Shown piece after piece: positions 44,452 to 53,221 of a stretch of 64,000 bases of DNA. The DNA comes from VRUE01 sp963745915 (GTDB lineage: Bacteria > Actinomycetota > Thermoleophilia > Solirubrobacterales > 70-9). The first letter of the stretch is position 1. The number at the start of each line of letters is the position of its first letter. Made by a program: the position numbers and the translations under genes. The DNA lies in assembly GCA_963745915.1 (NCBI GenBank), contig CAVUZA010000001.1, positions 16,152 to 80,151 on the forward strand, read 5' to 3'. The notes below the pieces were generated by a model. It saw only the letters and a program-made list of their open reading frames with translations. It was not told where the DNA came from and made no database searches.

Positions 44452-45554
44452 CACCACTCCCGGAAGCGGGTCTCGATCAGCGTGTCCTCCGCCCGCGGGT
44501 CGAGCGGCTCGGTGCGGCCGCCGCCGAGCAGGAGCGGGGCGACGAAGACGCGCGCCTCGTCGACCTGGCCGGCGGCGGCGAAGGCGGCGGCCAGGGTGCG
44601 GCCCCCCTCGAGCAAGAGGCTGGTGAGGCCGCGGCGGCCGAGCTCGGCGAGGGCGGCCTCGACCCCGTCGGCGACCAGCACCTCCGCCCCGGCGTCGCGC
44701 AGGGGCGCGGCGTCGGCCTCGGGCGCGACGACGACGAGCAGCGGCGACTCGTCCAGCGTCGCCAGCAGCCGCGAGTCGAGCGGCGTCCGCGCCCGGCGGT
44801 CGAAAACCACCCGCAGCGGCTGCCGCACCCCCGTCCCCCCCGTTCCGGTGCGCTTTTTGCTCTCCATAGGTACATAAGGCGCACCGGAAGCTTCGGGGCG
44901 GGCGGTTAGCAGCGGGTCGTCGGCGAGGACGGTGCCGATGCCGACCGCGATCGCGTCGGATTCGGCGCGCCAGCGATGGACCAGCTCGCGGCTGGGCTCG
45001 CCGGAGATCCAGGGCGAGTCGCCCGGCGCGGTGGCGGTCTCGCCGTCGAGCGAGATCGCCAGCTTCAGCGTCACCAGCGGCAGGCCGGTGCGGGCGTGCT
45101 TGCGGAAGGGCTGGTTGAGCAGCCGCGCGGCGCTCGCCTCCTCGCCCGCGGCCAGCTCGACCGCGACGCCGCCGTCGCGGAGGATGCCCGGTCCGCGGCC
45201 GGACGCCTTCTCGCTGGGGTCGTCGGAGGCGACCACGACGCGGGCGACGCCGGCCTCGAGCAGCGCCTCGGTGCAGGGCGGCTGGCGGCCGCTGTGGGCG
45301 CAGGGCTCGAGCGTCACGTAGATCGTCGCCCCGGCCGGGTCCGCGCCGCGCGCAGCGCAGTCGGCCAGCGCCGCGCGCTCGGCGTGCAGGCCGCCGAGCT
45401 CGGTGTGCCAGCCCTCGCCGATCGTCTCGCCGTCGCGGACGAGGACGGCGCCGACCAGGGGGTTGGGGCTGACCCGTCCCCGGCCGCGCTCGGCCAGCTC
45501 GAGCGCCCGCTGGAGATGCTCCCGATCAGTGCCTGTGAGCTGGGGATTCATCAT
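44451..45554 (-). CDS. ribD: Riboflavin deaminase-reductase RibD with palindrome-encoded insert
   Basis: 367 aa. N-terminal zinc deaminase: GGLHAERAALADC (His-Ala-Glu) and EPCAHSGRQPPCTEALL. C-terminal reductase: LKLAISLDGETATAPGDSPWIS, GIGTVLADDPLLTAR, and LLLEGGRTLAAAFAAAGQVDEA. Between LTARP and QPLRVVFDRR lies an extra peptide containing SGAPYVPMESKKRTGTG, encoded by a 47-base palindrome. The reductase C-terminus (RFREW) ends normally. ATG at 45554 chosen (45551 is equally possible). Confidence 0.94.
   Translation of the reverse strand: MMNPQLTGTDREHLQRALELAERGRGRVSPNPLVGAVLVRDGETIGEGWHTELGGLHAERAALADCAARGADPAGATIYVTLEPCAHSGRQPPCTEALLEAGVARVVVASDDPSEKASGRGPGILRDGGVAVELAAGEEASAARLLNQPFRKHARTGLPLVTLKLAISLDGETATAPGDSPWISGEPSRELVHRWRAESDAIAVGIGTVLADDPLLTARPEASGAPYVPMESKKRTGTGGTGVRQPLRVVFDRRARTPLDSRLLATLDESPLLVVVAPEADAAPLRDAGAEVLVADGVEAALAELGRRGLTSLLLEGGRTLAAAFAAAGQVDEARVFVAPLLLGGGRTEPLDPRAEDTLIETRFREW
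44843..44889. repeat. 47-bp coding palindrome (family B), in ribD
   Basis: 47 bases with identical-complement outer arms TTCCGGTGCGC and partially paired inner arms. Same length, outer arm sequence and reading frame as the element inside rsmB at 52534-52580. In frame with ribD. Confidence 0.85.
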
Positions 45555-45569
45555 TGACTGACGAGTCAA
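45554..45569. promoter_or_regulatory. TTGACT inverted repeat in the ribD / glycosyltransferase divergent region
   Basis: TTGACT-GACG-AGTCAA, a perfect 6-bp inverted repeat abutting the ribD start. Both arms resemble a -35 box, but on the ribD side there is no room for a -10, so an operator is more likely than twin promoters. The whole divergent gap is about 70 bases, too short for an FMN riboswitch. Confidence 0.4.
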
Positions 45570-45623
45570 TCAACAGCAGTCTACTGCCGCGCCGACTTCG
45601 GCTCCGGATACTCTGGCCGCGCG

Positions 45624-46610
45624 ATGAAGCTGATCGTCCAGATCCCCTGCCTCGACGAGGAGGCGACGCTGCCGGCGACGATCGCCGACATCCCGCGCCA
45701 GATCGACGGCGTCGAGGAGGTCGAGCTGCTGGTCGTCGACGACGGCTCGACCGACCGCACGGTCGAGGTCGCCCGCGCCCACGGGGTCGAGCACGTCGTC
45801 CGCCTGACCAACAACAAGGGCCTGGCGGCCGGCTTCCAGGCCGGGCTCGACGCCTGCCTGAAGCTGGGCGCCGACCTGATCGTCAACACCGACGCCGACA
45901 ACCAGTACCGCGGCGCCGACATCCCCAAGCTGCTGGCGCCGATCCTCGCCGGCGAGGCCGACATGGTCGTCGGCGACCGCCGGGTCGGGCAGATCGAGCA
46001 CTTCTCGGGCGCCAAGAAAGGGCTGCAGAAGATCGGCAGCCGGGTGGTCAACCGCCTCGCCGGCACCGCGGTCGAGGACACGACCTCCGGCTTCCGCGCC
46101 TACAACCGCGAGGCCGCCCTCGGGCTGCTCGTCGTCGACAACTTCACCTACACGCTGGAGAGCCTGATCCAGGCCGGCAAGATGCTGGTCGCCGTCGACC
46201 AGGTCGAGGTCGGCACCAACCCGCAGACCCGCGAGTCGCGGCTCTTCGACACGACCGGCGGCTACGTACGCCGCAACGCGCTCTCGATCGTGCGCATCTA
46301 CGCCCGCTACGAGCCGCTGCGCGTCTTCGCCAGCGCCGGCCTGCTCGTCGGCCTGCTCGCCCTCGCCGCCTGGGCCCCCTTCCTGCTCGACTGGGTGCTG
46401 AACGGCGACAGCAGCGGCCACCTGCAGTCGCTGATCCTCGGCGCCGTGCTCTTCATCGCCGCGATCCAGCTCCTCGCCCTGGGAGTGATCGGCGACCTGC
46501 TCGCCGGCCAGCGGGTGATGACCCAGCGCGTCTTCGAGCGCGTGCGCCGGGTCGAGCTGGCGCTCGACGTGCCGCCCTCCCACTACGAGCGCGGCGCCGG
46601 CGAGCGGTGA
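45624..46610 (+). CDS. Membrane-anchored GT2 glycosyltransferase (dolichol-phosphate-sugar synthase-like)
   Basis: 328 aa. GT-A domain at about 1-220: VQIPCLDEEATLPATIADIP, VVDDGSTDRTVEVA, GLAAGFQAGLDACL and the metal-binding NTDADNQYRGADIPKLL; VEDTTSGFRAYNREAALGLL is typical of polyprenyl-phosphate sugar synthases. Two C-terminal membrane helices (about 236-258 and 272-293). Probably transfers a sugar to a lipid carrier. Its stop overlaps the GTG of the flippase gene (GTGA). Confidence 0.9.
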   Translation: MKLIVQIPCLDEEATLPATIADIPRQIDGVEEVELLVVDDGSTDRTVEVARAHGVEHVVRLTNNKGLAAGFQAGLDACLKLGADLIVNTDADNQYRGADIPKLLAPILAGEADMVVGDRRVGQIEHFSGAKKGLQKIGSRVVNRLAGTAVEDTTSGFRAYNREAALGLLVVDNFTYTLESLIQAGKMLVAVDQVEVGTNPQTRESRLFDTTGGYVRRNALSIVRIYARYEPLRVFASAGLLVGLLALAAWAPFLLDWVLNGDSSGHLQSLILGAVLFIAAIQLLALGVIGDLLAGQRVMTQRVFERVRRVELALDVPPSHYERGAGER

Positions 46611-48016
46611 TCGGGCGGGCGCGCAAGCTGCTGGGCGCCGGCCGCGGCGCCCAGCCCGGCGCTGGCTCGGCGAGCGCCGAGTACGGGCGCACGGCGAGCT
46701 TCCTCGCGGTCGGCGTCGGCCTCACCGGGGCGATCACCTACGTCTACTTCTTCGTCGCCTCGCACGTGCTCTCCGAAGTCGACTACGGCCAGATCGCGGT
46801 GCTCTGGTCGGCGGTCTTCATCACCATCTCGACCCTCTACCGGCCGGTCGAACAGCTGCTCTCCCGCCACGTCTCCGAGCACCTGGCGCGGGGCGAGGAG
46901 ATCGCCGGCACGACCCGCAACGCGGCGACGATCCAGCTCGGCCTGGCGCTGCTCTTCGCGGTCGCCGCCCTCGCCCTGCGCGGCCCGATCCAGGACGGCC
47001 TGCTGGAGGGCAACGAAACCCTCTACTGGGTCTACTTCTCCGCCGTCCTCTTCTACGCCGCCAGCTACTTCGCCCGCGGCTTCCTCGCCGGGGTCAAGCG
47101 CTTCGGCCTGTTCACGGCGCTGATCCTCTCGGAGTCCTGCTTCCGCACCCTGTTCGCGGTGCTGGTCGCGGTCAGCCTGCTCAGCGGCCAGTCCTGGGTC
47201 GCGGTCGGGATCGTCGCCGCCCCCTCGCTGAGCCTGATGGTGGTGCCGCTCGCCTTCGCCCGCCGCGCCCGCCAGGCGCCGCCGCCGGCCGCGGCGGCCA
47301 AGCCGGGCGCCTCGGTCTCGGTCGCCCACGGCAGCGGCTTCGCCGCCGCGGTGCTGGTCGTGATGTTCAGCGAACAGGCCTTCCTCAACGCCGGGCCGCT
47401 GGTCGTCCGCGCCCTCGACGGCGCCGCCGCCGCCGGCTTCATCTTCAACGTGCTGATGCTGGCGCGGGCGCCGCTGCAGCTCTTCCAGGCGGTCTCGACC
47501 AGCATCCTCCCCCACCTCACCAGCCTGCACACCAGCGAGGAGCCCGGCAGCGAGGTCGAGTTCCACCGCTCGGTGCGCGGCGTGCTGCTCGGCATCGCCG
47601 CCTTCACCGCGGTGATGGCGCTGGCGATCCTGCTCGCCGGCCCGCAGCTGATGCAGCTCGCCTTCAGCGACAAGTTCGAATACGACCGGGCGGGCCTGCT
47701 GATCGTCGCCGCCGGCACCGGCCTCTACCTCTCCTCGGTCACCGTCAACCAGGCCTGCGTCGCCCAGGGCCAGGTGCGGCGCGCCGCCGCCCGCTGGATC
47801 GGCTGCGCGGCGCTGTTCATCGGCTGGAACTTCGTGCCCCTGGTCAGCGACGAGTTCCTCCGGGTCGAGATCGGCTTCACCCTCGCCGCCGGGGCGCTGC
47901 TCTGCCTGCTCTACCTCGCCTACCGCAACCCCCACGAACGCCCCGAGGACGTGCCCGCCCCCGGCTCGGCCGAGGAACTCGAGCTGCGCCTCGCCGCGGT
48001 CGACGAGAACACGTAG
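46607..48016 (+). CDS. Polysaccharide/lipid-linked sugar flippase (MATE/Wzx-like)
   Basis: 469 aa from GTG at 46607. About 12-14 membrane helices (TASFLAVGVGLTGAITYVYF, YWVYFSAVLFYAASYFARGF, FAAAVLVVMFSEQAFLNAGP, LGIAAFTAVMALAILLAGPQ). The pattern fits the Wzx/MurJ-type branch of the MOP exporter superfamily. Coupling to the GT2 gene suggests export of the glycolipid that enzyme makes. The substrate is not inferable. Confidence 0.82.
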   Translation: MIGRARKLLGAGRGAQPGAGSASAEYGRTASFLAVGVGLTGAITYVYFFVASHVLSEVDYGQIAVLWSAVFITISTLYRPVEQLLSRHVSEHLARGEEIAGTTRNAATIQLGLALLFAVAALALRGPIQDGLLEGNETLYWVYFSAVLFYAASYFARGFLAGVKRFGLFTALILSESCFRTLFAVLVAVSLLSGQSWVAVGIVAAPSLSLMVVPLAFARRARQAPPPAAAAKPGASVSVAHGSGFAAAVLVVMFSEQAFLNAGPLVVRALDGAAAAGFIFNVLMLARAPLQLFQAVSTSILPHLTSLHTSEEPGSEVEFHRSVRGVLLGIAAFTAVMALAILLAGPQLMQLAFSDKFEYDRAGLLIVAAGTGLYLSSVTVNQACVAQGQVRRAAARWIGCAALFIGWNFVPLVSDEFLRVEIGFTLAAGALLCLLYLAYRNPHERPEDVPAPGSAEELELRLAAVDENT

Positions 48017-48025
48017 GTTCGGGCG

Positions 48026-49822
48026 ATGGGCGGCCACGACGCGGAGCTGATCCTCGCCGCCGGCGCCCTGCTCGCGGCCGGCATCCTCGGCGCCCTGATC
48101 GCCGACCGGATGCGGATCCCCGGCCTGCTGCTCTTCCTCGGCCTGGGCATGCTGGCCGGCTCGGAGGCGATCGGCGGGATCGAGTTCGACGACGCCGAGC
48201 TGGCCCGCACCCTGGGCACGATCGCGCTGGTGCTGATCCTCTTCGAGGGCGGCCTGACCGCGGGCTGGGGCGAGATCCGCCCGGTGCTCGGCACGGCGGC
48301 CTCGATGGCGACCCTCGGCACCGCGATCACCGCCTGCACGGCGGGCCTCGCCGCGCACTTGATCTTCGGCATCGGCGTGCTCGAAGGGATGATCGTCGGC
48401 TCGGCGATCGCCGCCACCGACTCGGCCGCGATCTTCGCCGTGCTGCGCCGCTCGACCCTGAAGAAGCGCCTGGCGCGCTCGCTCGAGGGCGAGTCGGGGA
48501 TGAACGACCCGGTCGCCCTGCTGCTCGTCATCGGCTTCATCGAATGGCTGCAGGACCCGGCCTTCGGCCTGCCCGAGATGGCCGGGCTGCTGGCGCTGAA
48601 ACTGGCGCTCGGCGCCGCGGTCGGGGTGGCGATGGGACGGGTCGCGGTCGCCGCCCTGAGCAGGGTGCGGCTGCCGACCGACGGCATCTACCCGGTGGCG
48701 ACGATCGCGATCGCCGGCCTCGCCTTCGGCCTCGCCGAGCTCGTCCACGGCTCCGGCTTCCTCGCCGTCTACCTGACCGCGCTGGCGCTCGGCACGCCGC
48801 CGATCCCGGCCCGGCGGACGATCGTCGCCTTCCACGAGGGGGTCGGCTGGGTCGCCCAGATCGGCCTCTTCATCCTGCTCGGCCTGCTCGTCTTCCCCAG
48901 CGCCCTCGGCGACGTGGTCTGGGAGAGCCTGGCGCTCTCGGCGGTGCTGATCTTCCTCGCCCGCCCGCTCGCCGCCTTCGCCGCCACCCTGCTCTCGCCG
49001 CTCAACCTGCGCGAGCGGGCGATGCTGGGCTGGGCCGGGCTGCGCGGCGCGACGCCGATCTGGCTCGCCACCTTCCCGGTCGTCGCCGGGGTCGGCGACG
49101 GCGAACTGATCTTCTCGGTCGTCTTCTTCGTCGTCGTCACCTCGACCCTGATCCAGGGCGCCAGCTTCGAGCCGCTGGCGACGCGGCTGGGGCTGACCAC
49201 CGACGAGCCGGCGCTGCCGCGGCGGCTGCTCGAGTCGGGCCGCATCCGCCGCCTCGGTGGCGAGGTGATCGCCTACCGGCTGCGCCCCGGGGCGGCCGCC
49301 TCCGGCCACCTGGTGCGCGAGCTGGGGCTGCCGCGCGAGGCGCTGCTCAACGTCATCGTCCGCGACGGCCGGGCGATCCCGCCGCGCGGCTCGACCGAGG
49401 TGCGCGAGGGCGACGAGCTGCACATCCTCGTCCGCGGCGAGCTGCGCGCCGAGGTCGAGGAGTTGACCAAGCGCTGGCACGAGGGGCCGGTCGGGCGCCC
49501 GCCGCGGCCGATGCTGCCGCCGCGCGGCGCGCCACAGGTCTTCTCGGTCGGCCCGGCCGGGGAGATCGCCGACCCCTCGGCGCCCGAGGAGGTCAAGGGG
49601 ATCGCCGTGGTCGCCGTGCTGCGCAGCCGCCGCGAGCGGCCCGCCGCCCTGGTCGCCCTCGCCGACGGCCGCTACGCGGTCACCTCGGAGTCGACCGTGG
49701 CGCTCGGCGACCGCCGTGCCCTGGCCCGCTGGTGCGAGCGCCGCGCCGGCCGCGCTGGCGACGACCCCGCCGAGCGGGCCTGGTGGCAGGAGATAATCGG
49801 CGCCCTGGTCGCCCGGGGCTGA
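48026..49822 (+). CDS. CPA-type cation/proton antiporter with C-terminal TrkA_C domain
   Basis: 598 aa. About 12 helices in residues 1-385, with FEGGLTAGWGEIRPVLG, the antiporter core SAIAATDSAAIFAVLRR and SLEGESGMNDPVALLLVIGF (the Asp-containing ion site), and GLRGATPIWLATFPVVAG. Residues about 395-480 form a TrkA_C/RCK-C ligand domain (LREALLNVIVRDGRAIPPRG type segment), then a further C-terminal domain. Resembles NhaP2/KhaP K+/H+ antiporters. The adjacent convergent K+ channel suggests linked potassium homeostasis. Confidence 0.9.
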   Translation: MGGHDAELILAAGALLAAGILGALIADRMRIPGLLLFLGLGMLAGSEAIGGIEFDDAELARTLGTIALVLILFEGGLTAGWGEIRPVLGTAASMATLGTAITACTAGLAAHLIFGIGVLEGMIVGSAIAATDSAAIFAVLRRSTLKKRLARSLEGESGMNDPVALLLVIGFIEWLQDPAFGLPEMAGLLALKLALGAAVGVAMGRVAVAALSRVRLPTDGIYPVATIAIAGLAFGLAELVHGSGFLAVYLTALALGTPPIPARRTIVAFHEGVGWVAQIGLFILLGLLVFPSALGDVVWESLALSAVLIFLARPLAAFAATLLSPLNLRERAMLGWAGLRGATPIWLATFPVVAGVGDGELIFSVVFFVVVTSTLIQGASFEPLATRLGLTTDEPALPRRLLESGRIRRLGGEVIAYRLRPGAAASGHLVRELGLPREALLNVIVRDGRAIPPRGSTEVREGDELHILVRGELRAEVEELTKRWHEGPVGRPPRPMLPPRGAPQVFSVGPAGEIADPSAPEEVKGIAVVAVLRSRRERPAALVALADGRYAVTSESTVALGDRRALARWCERRAGRAGDDPAERAWWQEIIGALVARG

Positions 49823-49866
49823 GGCAACTCCCGCCCACCGCCGCTGTTCCCCGGCAAGGGGCGGGG

Positions 49867-50955
49867 TCAGCCCGCTGCCAGCAGATCCTCGAGCCGCTCC
49901 AGCGCCGCGGTCTTGCCGATCGCGACCAGCACGTCGCCGTCGCCCAGCACGGTCTCGCCGCCCGGCTGCGGCTCGACCGTGCCGGGGTCGCGCCGCAGCG
50001 CCACCACGGTCGCCTCGCCGCGGACGGCGTCGATCGTCCGGCCGACCGCCTCGCAGCCCGCGGTCACCTCGATCTCCTCCATGCGGTACGCGGGGGCGAC
50101 GTCGACGACGCCGGTCACCTGCGGGTGCAGGGCGAGGCGGACCATCTGCGAGCCGCTGGTCTTGTAGGGGGAAACTATGCGGTCGGCGCCGGCGCGGCGC
50201 AGCTTCTTTTCGGAGTCCTCGACGCTGGCGCGGGCGACGATCGTGATGTCGTCGCGCAGCTCGCGGGCGGTCAGGGTGATGAAGATGTTTTCGGCGTCGG
50301 AGTCGACGCAGGCCATCACCCCGGCCGCGCTCATGATCCCGGCCGTGCGCAGCACCTCGTCGTCGGAGGGCGAGCCCTCGACGAAGGGCGCGCCGACCGC
50401 ATCGGCGTGCTCGCGGGTCTGCTCGGGGTTGTTGTCGAGGACGACGAACTCGCGCCCGGCGGCGCGAAGGTCGCGGGCTGCCTGACGGCCGACGCGGCCG
50501 AAGCCGCAGATGATCATGTGATCCTTCATCGCGTCGATCTGCTTCAGCGCCCTTCTCTCCTCGAGCAGGCCCGAGAGGTGGCCGGCGACGAAGAACTCGG
50601 TGACGGTGACGAGAGCGTAGAAGAGCGTACCCACCCCGAAGACGATCAGCCCGATCTTCACCACCTGGCCGGCGCTGTCGTCCGGCTCCCCAATCGAACC
50701 CACCGTGGCCACCGTGTCGAGTGCCCAGACGAAGCCGTAGCCGAGCGAGGCGCCCTCGGTGAGAACGAAGCCGAGCGTGCCGAGCGCGAGCAGGGCGAGG
50801 ATCGCCAGCCCGAGCAGGGCCAGGCGCTCGATCAGCTCGAGCCGCTGCCGGCGCAGCTTCGCCCGGGCGCCGCCGAGGCCGGGATGGTCGGCGATCCGGC
50901 GCAGCCCGGAGCGGCTCGCCGCGAAGCCGGGGAGCCGATCGCGTTCGGGCGCCAT
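49867..50955 (-). CDS. Two-helix K+ channel-like protein with TrkA-N/TrkA-C domains
   Basis: 362 aa from ATG at 50955. TM1 at about 43-63, pore loop GYGFVWALDTVATVGSIGEP at about 72-91, TM2 at about 98-119, then an RCK domain with NAD-binding IICGFGRVGRQAARDL (148-163) and a TrkA_C domain at the end (RTIDAVRGEATVVALRRDPG). The selectivity filter reads TVGSIG instead of the canonical TVGYG, so ion selectivity is in doubt. Convergent with the antiporter gene. Confidence 0.87.
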   Translation of the reverse strand: MAPERDRLPGFAASRSGLRRIADHPGLGGARAKLRRQRLELIERLALLGLAILALLALGTLGFVLTEGASLGYGFVWALDTVATVGSIGEPDDSAGQVVKIGLIVFGVGTLFYALVTVTEFFVAGHLSGLLEERRALKQIDAMKDHMIICGFGRVGRQAARDLRAAGREFVVLDNNPEQTREHADAVGAPFVEGSPSDDEVLRTAGIMSAAGVMACVDSDAENIFITLTARELRDDITIVARASVEDSEKKLRRAGADRIVSPYKTSGSQMVRLALHPQVTGVVDVAPAYRMEEIEVTAGCEAVGRTIDAVRGEATVVALRRDPGTVEPQPGGETVLGDGDVLVAIGKTAALERLEDLLAAG

Positions 50956-50965
50956 GCGGTCCGCC

Positions 50966-51652
50966 TCAGATGGCGCCGGCCGCTTTGGCGATCTCGGCGT
51001 AGGCGGCGGCCGGGTCGGCGGCGCCGAAGATCGCCGAGCCGGCGACGAAGAGGGAGGCGCCGGCGGCGGCGACCGAGCCGGCGGTGGCGGCGTCGATGCC
51101 GCCGTCAACCTCGATCCGGGCGTTGCCGGCCAGCTCGGCGAGGCGGGCGACCTTGTCGGGCGAGCCCTCGATGAAGGCCTGGCCGCCCCAGCCCGGGTTG
51201 ACGGTCATGCAGAGGACGACGTCGGCGAGGCCGCGCAGCTCGGCGACCGCCTCGACCGGCGTCCCCGGGTTGAGCGCGACCCCGGCCAGGCAGCCGAGCT
51301 CGCGGATCGCGGCCAGGGTGCGGTTGGCGTGCGGCGTCGCCTCGGCGTGGAAGGTGATCGAGTCTGCACCGGCGGCGGCGAAGGCCTCGAACTGGGTCTC
51401 GGGCCGGGCGACCATCAGGTGGACGTCGAGCGCCCCGCCGACGGCGTGGACGCGCTCGGCGATCGAGCCGGCGACCGCCGGCCCGAGCGTGATCGGCGGC
51501 ACGAAGTGGCCGTCCATCACGTCGACGTGGATCACCCGGGCGCCGGCCGCGAGCACCTCGTCGACCTGCTCGCCGAGGCGGGCGAAGTCGGCCGAGAGGA
51601 TCGAGGGCGCGACCCGGGGCGAGGCGAGCAGCTCCAGCATCCGCTCGCTCAT
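50966..51652 (-). CDS. rpe: Ribulose-phosphate 3-epimerase
   Basis: 228 aa TIM barrel. VAPSILSADFARLGEQVDEV at the N-terminus, metal ligands in VIHVDVMDGHFVPPITLGP and LDVHLMVARPE, CMTVNPGWGGQAFIEGS, and the C-terminal IEVDGGIDAATAGSVAAAGA. Pentose phosphate/Calvin-type epimerisation. Start ATG at 51652 overlaps the zinc-ribbon stop (ATGA). Confidence 0.96.
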   Translation of the reverse strand: MSERMLELLASPRVAPSILSADFARLGEQVDEVLAAGARVIHVDVMDGHFVPPITLGPAVAGSIAERVHAVGGALDVHLMVARPETQFEAFAAAGADSITFHAEATPHANRTLAAIRELGCLAGVALNPGTPVEAVAELRGLADVVLCMTVNPGWGGQAFIEGSPDKVARLAELAGNARIEVDGGIDAATAGSVAAAGASLFVAGSAIFGAADPAAAYAEIAKAAGAI

Positions 51653-51888
51653 ACCGGCCTCAGCATCGAGCCGCCGCAGATCTGGCAGGTCATGTCCTCG
51701 GTGGAGCTCATCCGGGCGATGGTTTGGTGCTCGCCGCAGTCGGGGCACTGCGAGACGAGCTCGAAGCGGCGCAGACAGTACACGCAGCGCAGGCGGCCGG
51801 GCAGCTGGGTCGGGCGCAGCCAGGGCTCGCCGCAGCCCGGGCAGGGCGCCCGGCGCATGAAATCCCCCTCGCTGCCTCCCTCACTCAT
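51649..51888 (-). CDS. Small double zinc-ribbon protein
   Basis: 79 aa from ATG at 51888. Three to four zinc knuckles: CPGCGEPW, CVYCLRRF, CPDCGEH, CQICGGSM, separated to form two ribbons. No other domain. Overlaps rsmB upstream (8 bases) and rpe downstream (4 bases), so it belongs to the fmt-rsmB-rpe operon. Perhaps an RNA- or ribosome-associated accessory protein; function not known. Confidence 0.78.
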   Translation of the reverse strand: MSEGGSEGDFMRRAPCPGCGEPWLRPTQLPGRLRCVYCLRRFELVSQCPDCGEHQTIARMSSTEDMTCQICGGSMLRPV

Positions 51889-53221
51889 CGCGACCATCAT
51901 CGCGAAGCCGCCAGATGAAGAAGCCGGTGGTCCCGTCCCGGTCCGGGCGCAGCTGCCGCGACTCGCCGCCCTCCACCTGCGCCTGGTTCTCGCGGCGGCT
52001 GATCGTGCAGGTCGAGTAGACCAGCGTGCCGCCGGGCCGCAGCGCGGCGCGGGCGGCGGCGAGCAGCTCGGCCTGCAGCGCGGCGAGGCGCTCGATCGCG
52101 GCCGGCGACTTGCGCCAGCGGGCGTCGGGGCGCGAGGCCAGGGCGCCGAGGTCCGAGCAGGGCGCGTCGAGCAGGACGCGGTCGAAGACCGGGCCCATCC
52201 CGGCGGCGGCGCCGGCGTCCGCCTCGAGCACGGTGACGCTGCGCAGCCCGAGGCGCTCAGCCTGGGCGGCGACTTCGGCGGCCCGCTCGGCGTCGCTCTC
52301 GACCGAGATCAGCTCGCCACGGTCGCCGGTGCGGGCGGCGATCTGGCCGGTCTTGATCCCCGGCCCGGCGCAGAGGTCGAGCACCCGCTCCCCCGGGCGG
52401 GGGTCGAGGGCCTCGACCGCGGCCGCAGAGCCGCGGCTCTGCGGCGTCAGCTCGCCGGCCGCGACCAGCTCCGGGACCGCGTCGCCGGTGCGCCCCTCGA
52501 CCACGATCAGCTCGCCGTCCCCGCCCGAGCCGGTTCCGGTGCGCTTTATGCCGGCATCTCCGGCATAAAGCGCACCGGAAGGGATTTCGGCGGCGCGGGC
52601 GTCGACGCCGGCGGCGCGGAGGCGCTCGAGGACGGACTCGCGGCCGCTGCGCAGGGTGTTGACTCGGTAGGCGTGCTCGGGCGGCTCGTTGCAGGTGGCG
52701 AGCAGCGAGCGGGCGTCGTCGGCGCCCAGCTCCTGCCACCACATCCGGGCCAGCCAGAGCGGCGCGGAGTGGGCGACGGCGGCGGCCTCGGGGGTCGAGT
52801 CGTCGCCGAGCAGGGCCTCGGTCAGCGCCGCGCGCTCGCGGGCGGCACGGCGCAGGACGGCGTTGACGAAGCCGGCCGCGTGGGCGGCGCCGGCGCCCTT
52901 GGCCAGCTCGACCGCCTGGCCGACGGCGGCGTGGTCGGGGGTGGCGTCGGCGAAGAGCAGCTCGTAGAGGCCGAGCCGCAGGGCGGCGAGCACCGGCGGG
53001 TCGAGCCGCTCCGGGGGGCGCTCGGCGAGGCGCCCGATCGCCGCGTCGGCGGTGCCGCGCCGTTGCACGGCGCCGTAGGCGAGGCGCTGCGCCTGGGCGC
53101 GCTCGCGGCCGTCGAGGCCGCGCTCGGCGGCGGCGGCGCGGAAGGCGCGCTCGGTGTGGGCGCCGTCCTCGAAGCTCGCCCGCAGGACGGCGAAGGCGAG
53201 CTCGCGCGCCGGCGAGATCAC
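51881..53221 (-). CDS. rsmB: 16S rRNA (cytosine967-C5)-methyltransferase with palindrome-encoded insert
   Basis: 446 aa from GTG at 53221 (overlapping the fmt stop by GTGA). N-terminal NusB-like domain at about 5-130 (RAQAQRLAYGAVQRRGTADA). SAM domain: VLDLCAGPGIKTGQIAART, LISVESDAERAAEVA, catalytic LLDAPCSDLGALASRPDARW and STCTI with the second Cys. Between AAEIP and GELIVVEGR lies an extra peptide SGALYAGDAGIKRTGTG encoded by the 47-base palindrome. Confidence 0.93.
   Translation of the reverse strand: MISPARELAFAVLRASFEDGAHTERAFRAAAAERGLDGRERAQAQRLAYGAVQRRGTADAAIGRLAERPPERLDPPVLAALRLGLYELLFADATPDHAAVGQAVELAKGAGAAHAAGFVNAVLRRAARERAALTEALLGDDSTPEAAAVAHSAPLWLARMWWQELGADDARSLLATCNEPPEHAYRVNTLRSGRESVLERLRAAGVDARAAEIPSGALYAGDAGIKRTGTGSGGDGELIVVEGRTGDAVPELVAAGELTPQSRGSAAAVEALDPRPGERVLDLCAGPGIKTGQIAARTGDRGELISVESDAERAAEVAAQAERLGLRSVTVLEADAGAAAGMGPVFDRVLLDAPCSDLGALASRPDARWRKSPAAIERLAALQAELLAAARAALRPGGTLVYSTCTISRRENQAQVEGGESRQLRPDRDGTTGFFIWRLRDDGRDE
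52534..52580. repeat. 47-bp coding palindrome (family B), in rsmB
   Basis: Perfect palindrome: 21-base arms starting TTCCGGTGCGCTTTATGCCG around a 5-base centre. In frame with rsmB and matching the ribD element (44843-44889) in length, outer arm and frame; both encode SGA-x-Y ... KRTGTG. Confidence 0.92.

Noticed and set aside
45555..45623. FMN riboswitch upstream of the rib operon
   Set aside because: The divergent gap is about 70 bases and shows none of the conserved RFN stems; only a small TTGACT inverted repeat is present.
45554..48016. An 820-aa frame that contains the flippase with a long N-terminal extension
   Set aside because: The extension is an out-of-frame reading of the GT2 gene; the GTG at 46607 gives a normal flippase.
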